Positions 24,190 to 32,011 of a DNA stretch of 32,231 nucleotides are shown in pieces. This DNA comes from Oscillospiraceae bacterium. GTDB taxonomy: Bacteria > Bacillota_A > Clostridia > Oscillospirales > Oscillospiraceae. Position 1 is the first letter of the stretch, and each line of letters opens with the position of its first letter. Both the position numbers and the translations under genes were made by a program. The notes beneath the pieces are model-generated. The model was not told where the DNA came from. It ran no database searches and worked only from the letters and a program-made list of their open reading frames with translations. The stretch is from the NCBI GenBank assembly GCA_015067895.1, contig SVLP01000030.1:1-32231 (forward strand), written 5' to 3'.

Positions 24190-25136
24190 GTTTTGTCCTC
24201 CAGGATATACTCGTCAGAAAGATGACGGTTGAAAAAGTCCACAAGGGCCCGGGTCAGCCGGTCAGGCTCATACAGGTAGCTTTTGCCGTGTCCCGCACCC
24301 TCGACCAGAAGCAGCTCCTTTTCGCTGACGCAGGCATCATACCCCGCCTGACTCATATGGCAGGGGACGAATGTGTCCGCCTTGCCGTGGATGAAGAGAA
24401 CAGGCGTCTTCGACCGGGCCAGGGTCTCCCGGCTGCTGCATGCCCAAAGGCTGAAGCCGCCAAGTAGTCTTGCCCAGACCTCCATCAGCGGCAGCACCAG
24501 CTTCGGCGGCAGATGGAAGTCCTTTCGGATGATGTGAGCCATGATCTCGGCGGGGGAGGAAAAGCCGCAGTCGGCGGTGATGCCCCGGACATTTGGGGGC
24601 AGCTCCTCACCTGCGGCGAAGAGGACGGTGCTGGCTCCCATGCTCATGCCGCCGAGAAACACGTTGTCCATGCCGTGCGCCCGGTTATGAAATTCCACCC
24701 AGCTCACCGCGTCCTTCCGCTCCCGGACGCCGAAGGTGATATACCTGCCTTCAGACTCGCCGTGGGCCCGCTGGCGCACCACCAGCAGGTTCAGACCCAT
24801 GGCGTGGTAAAGGCTGAAGATCCCCGCAAAATCGTGGATATAGTGGGTGTGGTAGCCGTGGAAGAGGAGGATGGTGGCCTTGGGCTCCTTTGCCGGAACC
24901 CACTTGCCCCGAAGGGTCAGCCCGTCGAAGCTGGTGGTCTGCACGTCCACGGCGTTATGCTCCCGGAGCCATTGGCAGGCAGCGGGAAGGGACTCGGCGA
25001 ACTCGGCATAGGGCCCGGAGCGCAGACCGGCTTCATCCTCCCAGTCCGGCTCCGGAGCGCGCCTGCAGGCGTATTGAAAGCCCCAGTAACCGCCCGCCAG
25101 GGCGGCGGCGGGGATGGCCAGCAGCCATTTTTTCAT
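24186..25136 (-). CDS. Membrane-anchored alpha/beta hydrolase
   Basis: A 316-residue alpha/beta-hydrolase with an uncleaved N-terminal anchor (WLLAIPAAALAGGYWGF, about 4-20), so the enzyme probably faces outward. The oxyanion motif is FHGYHTHY, the nucleophile S165 lies in GGMSMGAS, the acid is D254 (HGKADTFVP) and the base H283 (EGAGHGKS). It resembles BEM46/YqkD-type hydrolases; substrate unknown. The start follows directly on the PAP2 stop (TAAATG), with no intergenic space, and the end overlaps nrdG by four bases. Confidence 0.88.
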   Translation of the reverse strand: MKKWLLAIPAAALAGGYWGFQYACRRAPEPDWEDEAGLRSGPYAEFAESLPAACQWLREHNAVDVQTTSFDGLTLRGKWVPAKEPKATILLFHGYHTHYIHDFAGIFSLYHAMGLNLLVVRQRAHGESEGRYITFGVRERKDAVSWVEFHNRAHGMDNVFLGGMSMGASTVLFAAGEELPPNVRGITADCGFSSPAEIMAHIIRKDFHLPPKLVLPLMEVWARLLGGFSLWACSSRETLARSKTPVLFIHGKADTFVPCHMSQAGYDACVSEKELLLVEGAGHGKSYLYEPDRLTRALVDFFNRHLSDEYILEDKT

Positions 25137-26054
25137 TTATGCTTCATCCTTTCGCCCCAGCTTCGCAAACCGGGGAAATGTCAGGGGCCAGGCGATGCCC
25201 GCCACCAGCACCAGCGCGAAATAGCGGATGGCCCGGGCGGCCATGTGACCGCCGAAAACGGCATCCAGGGGAGCCTTCAGACCCTCCTTCACCAGCAGCG
25301 CGATGGCAAGACCCAGCACGGTCTTCAGCACCTGGGCATACCAGACGCCCTCCGTGGGGAAGTCCAGCTTCCTGTCCGCGTGGTACACCACGATCATGCC
25401 CAGCAGAGCACCCAGCAGGGTATAGCTGTTCTTCAGGGCATGCTGAAGATTCTCAGCATCCACATCGGCAGGGAAGGGGAAGAACTCCATGTACGCCACG
25501 AATGCCGCAGCCAGTGCCAGCATCACCCCCAGAAGCTTGGGCAGGTGCTTTCCGTTCTCCCGGTAGATCACGGGCCGCAGCACGATGATGAAGAACAGGG
25601 AGATGGCACTGCCCGCCAGTACATCGGCGGGGGTGTGGACGCCCAGATAAAGCCGGGTCAGGGGGATCAGCAAGCAAAGGGCGATGCTGACGGAGCGCAC
25701 CCACACATTCCGGGCCTCGGTGGCGATGACGCCGAAGGTGCCGACGGAGCTGGTGGAGTGGCCGGAGGGGAAGGAGTAGCCGGTGGCCTCCGCCCGGGCG
25801 GACTCGACGATGGTGAAATTGGGATCCCGCACCCAGGGCCGGGGGATCCGGCAGGTGATCTTCAGGAATTGGTTCACCAGGGTGCCCAGGAAGCCCACGC
25901 TCAGCAGATAGTAGCCCTGCCGCTTATCCACGCACCAGAATACTGCCAGCGCGGCCACCAGAAACACGGTCTCGCCGCCCAGCTCGGTCAGCACCGAAAC
26001 GATGGCGTCCAGCCAGGGCATCCGCAGGCCCTCCAGGAAATATAAGAAATCCAT
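25137..26054 (-). CDS. PAP2 superfamily membrane phosphatase
   Basis: A 305-residue membrane phosphatase of the PAP2 family, which dephosphorylates lipid phosphates such as undecaprenyl diphosphate or phosphatidic acid. The three signature blocks are present: K65-x6-RP (KITCRIPRP), PSGHS (96-100), and R134-x5-H140-x3-D144 (RLYLGVHTPADV). About eight hydrophobic segments; the C-terminal 120 residues extend beyond the core. An upstream in-frame ATG was discarded because GGAGG precedes the ATG at 26052-26054. First gene of the operon PAP2-hydrolase-nrdG-dut. Confidence 0.92.
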   Translation of the reverse strand: MDFLYFLEGLRMPWLDAIVSVLTELGGETVFLVAALAVFWCVDKRQGYYLLSVGFLGTLVNQFLKITCRIPRPWVRDPNFTIVESARAEATGYSFPSGHSTSSVGTFGVIATEARNVWVRSVSIALCLLIPLTRLYLGVHTPADVLAGSAISLFFIIVLRPVIYRENGKHLPKLLGVMLALAAAFVAYMEFFPFPADVDAENLQHALKNSYTLLGALLGMIVVYHADRKLDFPTEGVWYAQVLKTVLGLAIALLVKEGLKAPLDAVFGGHMAARAIRYFALVLVAGIAWPLTFPRFAKLGRKDEA

Positions 26055-26086
26055 GTGATACCTCCAGTTTGGTTCAGAATGAATCA

Positions 26087-26114
26087 ATTATACCAGACCT
26101 GCGCAAAATGTCCA
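26087..26114 (-). promoter_or_regulatory. Promoter for the PAP2-hydrolase-nrdG-dut operon
   Basis: Minus strand TGGACA (26109-26114), 16-base spacer, extended -10 TGGTATAAT (TATAAT at 26087-26092). Confidence 0.75.
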
Positions 26115-26143
26115 TTAGGAGTGTAAACAATTCTTGACCATGC

Positions 26144-26172
26144 TTGCCTTTTTCTTCCGTTGGAATTATAAT
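26144..26172 (+). promoter_or_regulatory. Promoter for the TIGR04255 gene
   Basis: TTGCCT (26144-26149), 17-base spacer, TATAAT (26167-26172), divergent from the PAP2 promoter. It places the transcript start near 26179, which argues for translation from 26203. Confidence 0.75.
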
Positions 26173-26202
26173 AACGGAAAGCAAATGGAAAGGATTGATC
26201 CC

Positions 26203-26985
26203 ATGTTTTCCACCGAACCGCGTGTGACCTACCGCAGAAACCAGCTGGGCGAGGTCATCTGCCAGCTCCGCTTCCCGGAGATCCTGGCGATTTCCGCCAA
26301 GCCCCCCGTGGACTTTCAGGAGGCCATCCGGGCGGACTTCCCCCAGTACAGCTCCCGGATGGAGGCTCCCGCCCCCAAGCTCGCCGGTGTCCCCGGGAAC
26401 CTGAGCCTTCAGAACCAGCCCGCCGTCATCAACTACCAGTTCGTCTCCGCCGACGGCATCTGGCGGGTGAATCTGACTGCAAAATTCATTTCCCTGGCCT
26501 GCTCCCGCTATACCAGCTGGGAGGACTTCGCCGCGAGACTGGACAAGCCTCTGGCGGCCTTCATCCAGACCTACAAGCCCGCCTATTTTGAGCGCATCGG
26601 CCTGCGCTATGTGAATTTCTTCTCCCGCAGGGCCCTCTCTCTGGAGGGAACCCCCTTCCGGGAGCTGATCGCGGAAAAATACCTGGGCATCCTGGCAGAC
26701 GAGCAGATCCCCGAGGCCAGCACCGCCAGAGCCACCGTGGACGCGGAGATCGCCATTCGCGGCGGCTGCCGGGTCAAGCTCCATGCGGGCCCCGGTCAGG
26801 TGCGCCGCAGCGGCCAGTCCGACGGCGAGGTGAAGTTTATCTTCGACCAGGATCTCTACATGCCCGGCAAGATCGCCCCCAACCTGTCTGCGCCCGCATT
26901 GCAGACCCTCCACGCCCAGGCCTGGAGCATCTTCCGGGACGCCATCACCGACGACCTCCATGACGCCATGGAACCCATTGATTAA
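26203..26985 (+). CDS. TIGR04255 family protein
   Basis: A 260-residue soluble protein of the sporadically distributed TIGR04255 family, whose function is unknown. The opening VTYRRNQLGEVICQLRFPEI and the middle YKPAYFERIGLRYVNFF are family hallmarks. Upstream in-frame starts exist (TTG 26134, ATG 26185), but AAAGG nine bases before 26203 and the promoter position favour MFSTEP. Members are scattered in accessory regions of many bacteria and sometimes lie in defence-like neighbourhoods; here it sits in a two-gene unit with a zinc peptidase, ten bases upstream of it, and has normal base composition. Confidence 0.85.
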   Translation: MFSTEPRVTYRRNQLGEVICQLRFPEILAISAKPPVDFQEAIRADFPQYSSRMEAPAPKLAGVPGNLSLQNQPAVINYQFVSADGIWRVNLTAKFISLACSRYTSWEDFAARLDKPLAAFIQTYKPAYFERIGLRYVNFFSRRALSLEGTPFRELIAEKYLGILADEQIPEASTARATVDAEIAIRGGCRVKLHAGPGQVRRSGQSDGEVKFIFDQDLYMPGKIAPNLSAPALQTLHAQAWSIFRDAITDDLHDAMEPID

Positions 26986-26995
26986 GGAGGATCCT

Positions 26996-27721
26996 ATGCC
27001 CTACTACTACAGCCCCTACTATTCCTACAATTCCAGCGGCCTGCTGCTGGTGTTGGTCTGTGCCATCTTTGCCATGTGGGCCAGCCACAACGTCAACTCT
27101 ACCTTCAAGAAGTATTCCAAGCAGATCTCCATCCGCCATATCACCGGTGCCCAGGCCGCCCAGCGTGTCCTGACTGCCAACGGTGTCTACGGTGTCCGCA
27201 TCGAGCGGGTCAGCGGCAATCTGACCGACCACTTCGATCCCCGCACCAATGTCATCCGCCTCAGTGACAGCGTCTATGACTCCACCTCCACCGCCTCCAT
27301 CGGTGTCGCCTGCCATGAGGCCGGCCACGCCGTCCAGTACGCCGTTGGCTACGCCCCCATCAAGCTCCGGGCCGCCGTCATCCCCCTGACCAATTTCGGA
27401 ACCAAGCTGGCCTGGCCCCTGATGCTGCTGGGCATCCTGCTGTCCTCCATGAGCTACGCCTTCTACAATCTGGTCTACGTGGGCATCGCCTGCTTCAGCC
27501 TGAGCCTGCTGTTCCAGCTCATCACCCTGCCCGTGGAGTTCAACGCCAGCCGCCGTGCCCTGGTGGCCATCGAGGAGGGGAACCTGCTGACCGACGACGA
27601 GCTGGTGGGCGCGAGAAAGACCCTCCGGGCCGCCGCCCTGACCTACGTGGCCGCCGCCGCAACGGCCTTGGCCCAGCTCCTGCGCCTGATCTCCATCTAC
27701 GGACGCAGACGCAGAGATTAA
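26996..27721 (+). CDS. Zinc membrane metallopeptidase (YugP-like)
   Basis: A 241-residue neutral zinc metallopeptidase of the YugP family. One N-terminal hydrophobic segment (LLLVLVCAIFAMWAS), the conserved DHFDPRTNVIRLS before the zinc helix, the HEAGH motif (H107, E108, H111), then two or three membrane segments (WPLMLLGILLSS; YVGIACFSLSLLFQL) and the LPVEFNASRRAL block, which probably supplies the third zinc ligand. AAGGAGG five bases before the ATG sets the start. Substrates of the family are not known. It ends at a bidirectional terminator. Confidence 0.92.
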   Translation: MPYYYSPYYSYNSSGLLLVLVCAIFAMWASHNVNSTFKKYSKQISIRHITGAQAAQRVLTANGVYGVRIERVSGNLTDHFDPRTNVIRLSDSVYDSTSTASIGVACHEAGHAVQYAVGYAPIKLRAAVIPLTNFGTKLAWPLMLLGILLSSMSYAFYNLVYVGIACFSLSLLFQLITLPVEFNASRRALVAIEEGNLLTDDELVGARKTLRAAALTYVAAAATALAQLLRLISIYGRRRRD

Positions 27722-27733
27722 CCGAATACAACA

Positions 27734-27770
27734 AAAACGCGATGCGGAAATTGCTTCTGCATCGCGTTTT
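27734..27770. terminator. Bidirectional terminator
   Basis: A 12-bp stem AAAACGCGATGC (27734-27745) with 27759-27770 and a 13-base loop, between the converging peptidase and mnmA genes. Confidence 0.9.
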
Positions 27771-27775
27771 CATTT

Positions 27776-28861
27776 TCAACTTTCAACTTCCCGGATCACG
27801 CCGCCGCCGACCACGATGTCCCCATCATAGAGCACCACCGCCTGTCCGACTGTCAGTGCCCGCACCGGCTCGTCAAACTTCACTTCCACCCGTCCGTCAG
27901 GAAACACAGTGGCGGTGCAGGGAGTCTCTTTGGCCTGATAGCGGGTCTTGGCCTTGCAGCGCACCGGCTCAGAGGGGGTGTCAATGGCCGACCAGTTGAA
28001 GCTGTCTGCCACCAGCCGGTCGGAGAAGAGCTCCGCATTGCTGCCCAGCACCACCCGGTTGCGCTCCATATCCTTGCGCAGCACATACACCCGGCCGTTG
28101 AAGCCCTGGCCCAGGCCCCGCCGCTGTCCGATGGTGTAGCGGATGGCTCCGTGATGCTGCCCGATGACCTGACCGGCAGTGTTCACAAACTCGCCGGGGG
28201 CGTAGGTCTTCCCGGTGTATTCCTCCAGGAAGGCGGCATAATCCCCGTCAGGGACGAAGCAGATGTCCTGGGAGTCCTGCTTCTTTGCGTTCAGGAACCC
28301 CAGCTCCTGGGCGATGGCGCGAATTTCATCCTTATGGGCAAAATCCCCCAGGGGGAACCGGGTGTGAGCCAGCTGCTCCTGGGTCAGGAAGTACAGCACA
28401 TAGCTCTGATCCTTGGGCTCATTCTTCGCCTTCTTCAGCAGCCAGCGGTTCCGTTCTTCGCTCCACTCGATCCGGGCATAGTGGCCCGTGACGATGGTGT
28501 CGCAGCCGAGGATCCTCGCCCGGTCGTAGAGCTTCGAGAATTTCATGTATTTGTTGCAGTCGATGCAGGGGTTCGGGGTCGCGCCCCGCTCATAGGTGCA
28601 GACGAAGCGGCCGATGACCTCCTTCTCGAAATCCTTGGTAAAGTTGAACACATAAAACTTCATGCCCAGCCGATGGCACACGCTCCGGGCATCCTCCGCG
28701 TCCGTCAGAGAACAGCAGGTCTTCCCGCCGACCTCGTCCTCCGTGTTGCCCGCGTGGAGCTTCATGTTCACGCCGATGCACTCGTGTCCCTGGCGCACCA
28801 TCAGCGCGGCGGATACACTGCTGTCCACACCGCCAGACATGGCGATCAATGCCTTACTCAT
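27776..28861 (-). CDS. mnmA: tRNA-specific 2-thiouridylase MnmA
   Basis: A 361-residue enzyme that thiolates uridine 34 of Lys, Glu and Gln tRNAs, with ATP and sulfur delivered as a persulfide. The PP-loop is SGGVDSS (9-15); the catalytic cysteines are C99 (NPCIDC) and C201 (DICFVPDGDY); GQRRGLG and the C-terminal beta-barrel complete the family pattern. The start lies inside the end of the hydroxy-acid dehydrogenase gene (8-base overlap), so the two are translationally coupled. No sulfur-relay protein is encoded nearby. Confidence 0.96.
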   Translation of the reverse strand: MSKALIAMSGGVDSSVSAALMVRQGHECIGVNMKLHAGNTEDEVGGKTCCSLTDAEDARSVCHRLGMKFYVFNFTKDFEKEVIGRFVCTYERGATPNPCIDCNKYMKFSKLYDRARILGCDTIVTGHYARIEWSEERNRWLLKKAKNEPKDQSYVLYFLTQEQLAHTRFPLGDFAHKDEIRAIAQELGFLNAKKQDSQDICFVPDGDYAAFLEEYTGKTYAPGEFVNTAGQVIGQHHGAIRYTIGQRRGLGQGFNGRVYVLRKDMERNRVVLGSNAELFSDRLVADSFNWSAIDTPSEPVRCKAKTRYQAKETPCTATVFPDGRVEVKFDEPVRALTVGQAVVLYDGDIVVGGGVIREVES

Positions 28862-29867
28862 GGCAGATCGTGTCCTTCGTAATGTCCTTCAGGGTGGCGC
28901 AGCCGGTCATCTGCATGCAGTCGGCCAGCTCGGCCCTGAGCTTGCCCACATAGGCCGCCACGCCCTCCTCGGCACCGCCGTAGACCATCACCACGAAGGG
29001 ACGGCCAATGAGCACCGCGTCGGCACCCAGAGCCAGCGCCTTGAACACATCGTGTCCGGTGCGGATGCCGCCGTCCACCAGGATCTGCATCTTCCCGCCC
29101 ACGGCCTCGGCAATGGCGGGCAGCACAGAGGCGGTGGCGGGGGTGTGATCCAGCACACGGCCGCCGTGGTTGCTGACGATGATGCCGGCGGCACCGGCCT
29201 CAAGCGCCTTCCTGGCACCCTTGACGGTCATCACGCCCTTGATGTAGAAGGGGATGCCTGCGTATTCAATGAACTCCCGCAGCTCCTCCACGCTCTTGGA
29301 GCCGGAGGGGGGCGTCATGGCCTTCAGGAAGGGCAGACCGCTGGCATCGATGTCCATGGCGATGGCCTTGGCTCCGTGTGCCTTGGCGTAGTCGATCTTT
29401 TTGAACACCAGATCCTTATGCCAGGGCTTGACGGTGGGCACGGCGAAGCCGGCCTTCTCCATGGCGGTGCAGCCCGCCTCGAAGAACATCTCCTTCAGAC
29501 CGTCGCCGGTGAAGGCGGCGATGCCCGCCTGGCGGCAGCCCCGGGCCATGATCTCGGTGTATTCGTATTCGTTGTACTTGTCGCCGTAATGATTGGTCAC
29601 CGCGCCGATGGGAGCGGCAAAGACGGGCAGGTCAAACTTCTCGCCGAAGATCTCGATGGAGGTGTCCACGCCCAGGTTGGGGGCGATGGTGTCGAGATTC
29701 AGATAGATCCTCTGCCAGGCTTCAAAGTTCCGGGGGGCGACGGTGCCGGTGCCCTTGGAGCCGGGGCCGGGGATGTTGTTTTTGCAGGTCAGTCCGTTGC
29801 AGACGGGGCATGCGTGGCAGTGGCCCATATTGCCCCGGGCGTTTTTCAAAGCTTCTTCATAGGTCAT
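28854..29867 (-). CDS. FMN-dependent alpha-hydroxy-acid dehydrogenase with N-terminal cysteine motif
   Basis: A 337-residue FMN TIM-barrel enzyme of the lactate/glycolate oxidase family, oxidising L-2-hydroxy acids. The FMN and substrate motifs YIKGVM, VSNHGGRVLDH, LVDGGIRTGHDV and ALGADAVLIGRP are in place. Unlike classical oxidases it begins with a cysteine cluster, C17, C20, C23, C28 (CHACPVCNGLTC), that could bind a metal or Fe-S cluster and pass electrons without oxygen; this is inference. GGAGGG before the ATG at 29865-29867 fixes the start over a longer frame. It diverges from a LUD protein gene. Confidence 0.9.
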   Translation of the reverse strand: MTYEEALKNARGNMGHCHACPVCNGLTCKNNIPGPGSKGTGTVAPRNFEAWQRIYLNLDTIAPNLGVDTSIEIFGEKFDLPVFAAPIGAVTNHYGDKYNEYEYTEIMARGCRQAGIAAFTGDGLKEMFFEAGCTAMEKAGFAVPTVKPWHKDLVFKKIDYAKAHGAKAIAMDIDASGLPFLKAMTPPSGSKSVEELREFIEYAGIPFYIKGVMTVKGARKALEAGAAGIIVSNHGGRVLDHTPATASVLPAIAEAVGGKMQILVDGGIRTGHDVFKALALGADAVLIGRPFVVMVYGGAEEGVAAYVGKLRAELADCMQMTGCATLKDITKDTICHE

Positions 29868-29899
29868 GGGATATCCCTCCTGATCGTATCGATGTGGAG

Positions 29900-29928
29900 A
29901 TTGTACCACCTTTCGGCCAAAAACGCAA
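29900..29928 (-). promoter_or_regulatory. Promoter for the hydroxy-acid dehydrogenase-mnmA pair
   Basis: Minus strand TTGCGT (29923-29928), 17-base spacer, TACAAT (29900-29905). Confidence 0.75.
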
Positions 29929-29942
29929 GATGCCCGAAGGGT

Positions 29943-29971
29943 TTGACACGACCGGTAAGCTATGGTAAACT
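29943..29971 (+). promoter_or_regulatory. Promoter for the LUD-phosphatase pair
   Basis: TTGACA (29943-29948), 17-base spacer, TAAACT (29966-29971). Its -35 lies 14 bases from the -35 of the divergent promoter. Confidence 0.8.
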
Positions 29972-29994
29972 GAAAAGAAAAAGGGGGTCTTTCC

Positions 29995-30633
29995 ATGGAA
30001 AAGGCAACAAGAGATTTTTACGACAAGCGGGGCGCGATCCTCGTGAAGAATCTGCAGAAGCACCACTTTGAGGCGTACTACTGCGCCACCAAAGCCGATG
30101 CGCTGGCGCAGGTGCTCGCGCTGATCCCCGAGGGCAGTACGGTCGGCTGGGGCGGAGCCATCAGCGCGGCCCAGGTGGGCGTTCAGGCCGCTCTGAACGC
30201 GGGCAATTACACCACCATCGACCGGGATGCCGTCTCCGATCCCGCCGGGAAGCTCAAGTGCATGCGCGCCTGCTTCGATGCCGATTACTTCATCACCGGC
30301 GCCAACGCCCTGAGCCTGGACGGCCAGATGGTCAACATCGACGGCAACGGCAACCGGGTGGGCATGATCGTCTATGGCCCCAAGTATATCATCGTGGTGG
30401 CGGGCATGAACAAGGTCTGCGCAACCCTGGACGATGCCGTCACCCGGGCCCGCACCGTGGCTGCCCCCATGAACCAGCAGCGGTTCGGCCTGAACAATCC
30501 CTGCACCGCCACCGGCACCTGCCACGACTGCCACAGCGAGAGCAGCATCTGCAACCAGCTGCTCATCACCCGCAACAGCAAGCCCGCAGGCCGCATCAAG
30601 GTGGTGCTGGTGGGGGAGGAGCTGGGATTCTGA
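29995..30633 (+). CDS. LUD-domain lactate utilisation protein
   Basis: A 212-residue LUD-domain protein (DUF162, LutC/YkgG-like). Typical stretches are STVGWGGAISAAQVGV, DADYFITGANALSLDGQMVNIDGNGNRV and VYGPKYIIVVAGMNKV. The C-terminal part has cysteines in NPCTATGTCHDC and SSICN, a pattern common to stand-alone Clostridia members and suited to binding an Fe-S cluster or metal. LutA and LutB partners are missing. AGGGGG precedes the ATG. It diverges from a hydroxy-acid dehydrogenase, so a joint role in lactate or related hydroxy-acid metabolism is plausible but not shown. Confidence 0.9.
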   Translation: MEKATRDFYDKRGAILVKNLQKHHFEAYYCATKADALAQVLALIPEGSTVGWGGAISAAQVGVQAALNAGNYTTIDRDAVSDPAGKLKCMRACFDADYFITGANALSLDGQMVNIDGNGNRVGMIVYGPKYIIVVAGMNKVCATLDDAVTRARTVAAPMNQQRFGLNNPCTATGTCHDCHSESSICNQLLITRNSKPAGRIKVVLVGEELGF

Positions 30634-31166
30634 TGAAGCTCTACATCGCCCGTCACGGCGAGACAGCGTGGAACGTGGACAATAAGGTCAGCGGCCGCAC
30701 CGATATCCCCCTGACCGACCGGGGACTGGAGCAAGCCCAATTGCTCGCTGAGAACGCAAAAGGGAAGGGCATCCAGGTCATCCTCTGCTCACCCCTCCTC
30801 CGGGCCCGCCAGACCGCCCAGGCGGTCTCCGATGCCATCGGCATACCCATTCAGATTGACGACCGCCTGATCGAGCTGGATTTCGGCATCTTTGAGGGCC
30901 AGTCCCGTTTCGACCCGGATTTCCAGTTCACCCGCGCCCAGCTGCCCACCCGCTACCCCGGCGGCGAATCCGCCTTCGACCTGGCCCACCGGGTCTACAG
31001 CCTGCTGGAGGATGTGAAACGGAATTACGCCGACAAAACCGTCCTCCTGGTCTGCCACGGCGGTGTCTGCCGGATGGTGCGCAGCTATTTCGAGGATTTG
31101 ACCAACGAGGAATACGGCGGCTACCACGCGCCGAATGCCCAGATGGTGGAGTATTGGTTGGAATAA
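30633..31166 (+). CDS. Histidine phosphatase family protein
   Basis: A 177-residue phosphoglycerate-mutase-like phosphatase. The phospho-histidine motif RHGE (H8) opens the protein, the second histidine lies in VCHGGVCR, and LIELDFGIFEGQ supplies the acid loop; CSPLLRARQTA is typical. It is likely to be a phosphatase rather than a glycolytic mutase, because the long mutase loops are absent. The start overlaps the LUD stop by one base (TGATG). A hairpin follows immediately after its stop, and the AT-rich non-coding stretch begins there. Confidence 0.92.
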   Translation: MKLYIARHGETAWNVDNKVSGRTDIPLTDRGLEQAQLLAENAKGKGIQVILCSPLLRARQTAQAVSDAIGIPIQIDDRLIELDFGIFEGQSRFDPDFQFTRAQLPTRYPGGESAFDLAHRVYSLLEDVKRNYADKTVLLVCHGGVCRMVRSYFEDLTNEEYGGYHAPNAQMVEYWLE

Positions 31167-31170
31167 TGGA

Positions 31171-31199
31171 AACTCCCACCCCGAATGGGGGTGGGAGTT
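31171..31199 (+). terminator. Hairpin terminator after the phosphatase gene
   Basis: A 12-bp stem AACTCCCACCCC with loop GAAT. The T-run afterwards is weak, so termination may be partial. Confidence 0.75.
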
Positions 31200-31205
31200 C
31201 GTATT

Positions 31206-31395
31206 GTGTGATTTAGACACGATAGATATTCTTTCTATACCGTCGATGTGCTCTACGCTTCTCATGTCAATGAAGTATTGCTGACGCAATATGAAGTGTT
31301 CTCCGGACATGAAGTAGCTTCGCAATGAAGTGAAATAAATCCCTCATACGCGAAGCGTACTTCATAGCGTCAGCTACTTCTATTTCGTTCGCAAG
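31206..31395. repeat. ATGAAGT heptamer and mini-hairpin array
   Basis: ATGAAGT occurs at 31270-31276, 31291-31297, 31309-31315 and 31325-31331, then inverted as ACTTCAT at 31359-31365 and degenerate at 31376-31383. Nearly every gap is a small hairpin: ATTGC-TGAC-GCAAT, GTTC-TCC-GGAC, GC-TTC-GC, TACGC-GAA-GCGTA, AGC-GTCA-GCT. Two more short hairpins lead in from 31206. Similar arrays occur, from memory, between genes of other gut Firmicutes, with no assigned role. It is not CRISPR: the gaps are 9-28 bases and self-complementary. Confidence 0.75.
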
Positions 31396-32010
31396 TTTCG
31401 ACAAATACCCAGATTTGCTTTACTGGTGGCACTTTCTTCAAAGTTTATCATACTCTCCCATAGAACACAAGCGATTATTTTGAAAAGATCTCTGGAATTT
31501 ACATGGCTCCCAGACTCAGGCTAACATCTCATAACCGCTATGTTTCTTGTCTTGATATGGAGGACCCCGCCTGAACTGGCATTCCTCCATAATCCAATTA
31601 TCGCCTTTATGAATTTCAGTAACCATCTGTCAGCGATTCTGTTGACAATCTTGATATCTTCGCTCTTATCATTTTCAGAATCGCTTTCAGCAAGAGGATA
31701 TTCTCTAGTTTTTGTTCTGCTCGCAGAGAGCTATTTGATGTGAGATCATAACTCTATTTCCAATCTCATGTTATATTATCACTAATACTTTGATTCCATT
31801 GGTGAATTTGCACGAGTTCTATTTCTGCTTCAACCACAGAGTCTGCTCCGGTCAGCTCTTTTCAAGGCTGACTACTATATTTGAGTTTGTCATGTATTAC
31901 TTACCTGCCTTTGTGCTCGACATTTCGGATTTCCGTATGTCAAAGCAATGCTTTCCTGCCTGGTTTCTTCATATCTTCGATTACAGGATTTTACTGATAG
32001 CTTCCCTTTG
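31396..32010 (-). other. AT-rich stretch with broken reading frames
   Basis: No intact gene on either strand. On the minus strand several short, protein-like pieces occur in changing frames: a piece from an ATG at 31893 (MTNSNIVVSLEK) that continues, one base out of frame at an A-run, to 31766; pieces between about 31760 and 31630; and a 36-codon piece at 31516-31626 ending FRRGPPYQDKKHSGYEMLA. This is what a decayed accessory or mobile gene would leave, but structured RNA is also possible. A 67-codon plus-strand frame at 31540-31743 lacks a ribosome site and is not believed. Confidence 0.35.
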
Positions 32011-32011
32011 C

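Noticed and set aside
31206..31215. GTGTG at the edge of the AT-rich stretch as a group II intron 5' end
   Set aside because: No domain V, no maturase and no matching 3' end could be found up to the next gene.
31270..31383. Heptamer array as a CRISPR array
   Set aside because: The repeats are seven bases long, the gaps are self-complementary and of unequal length, and the orientation inverts; no cas genes.
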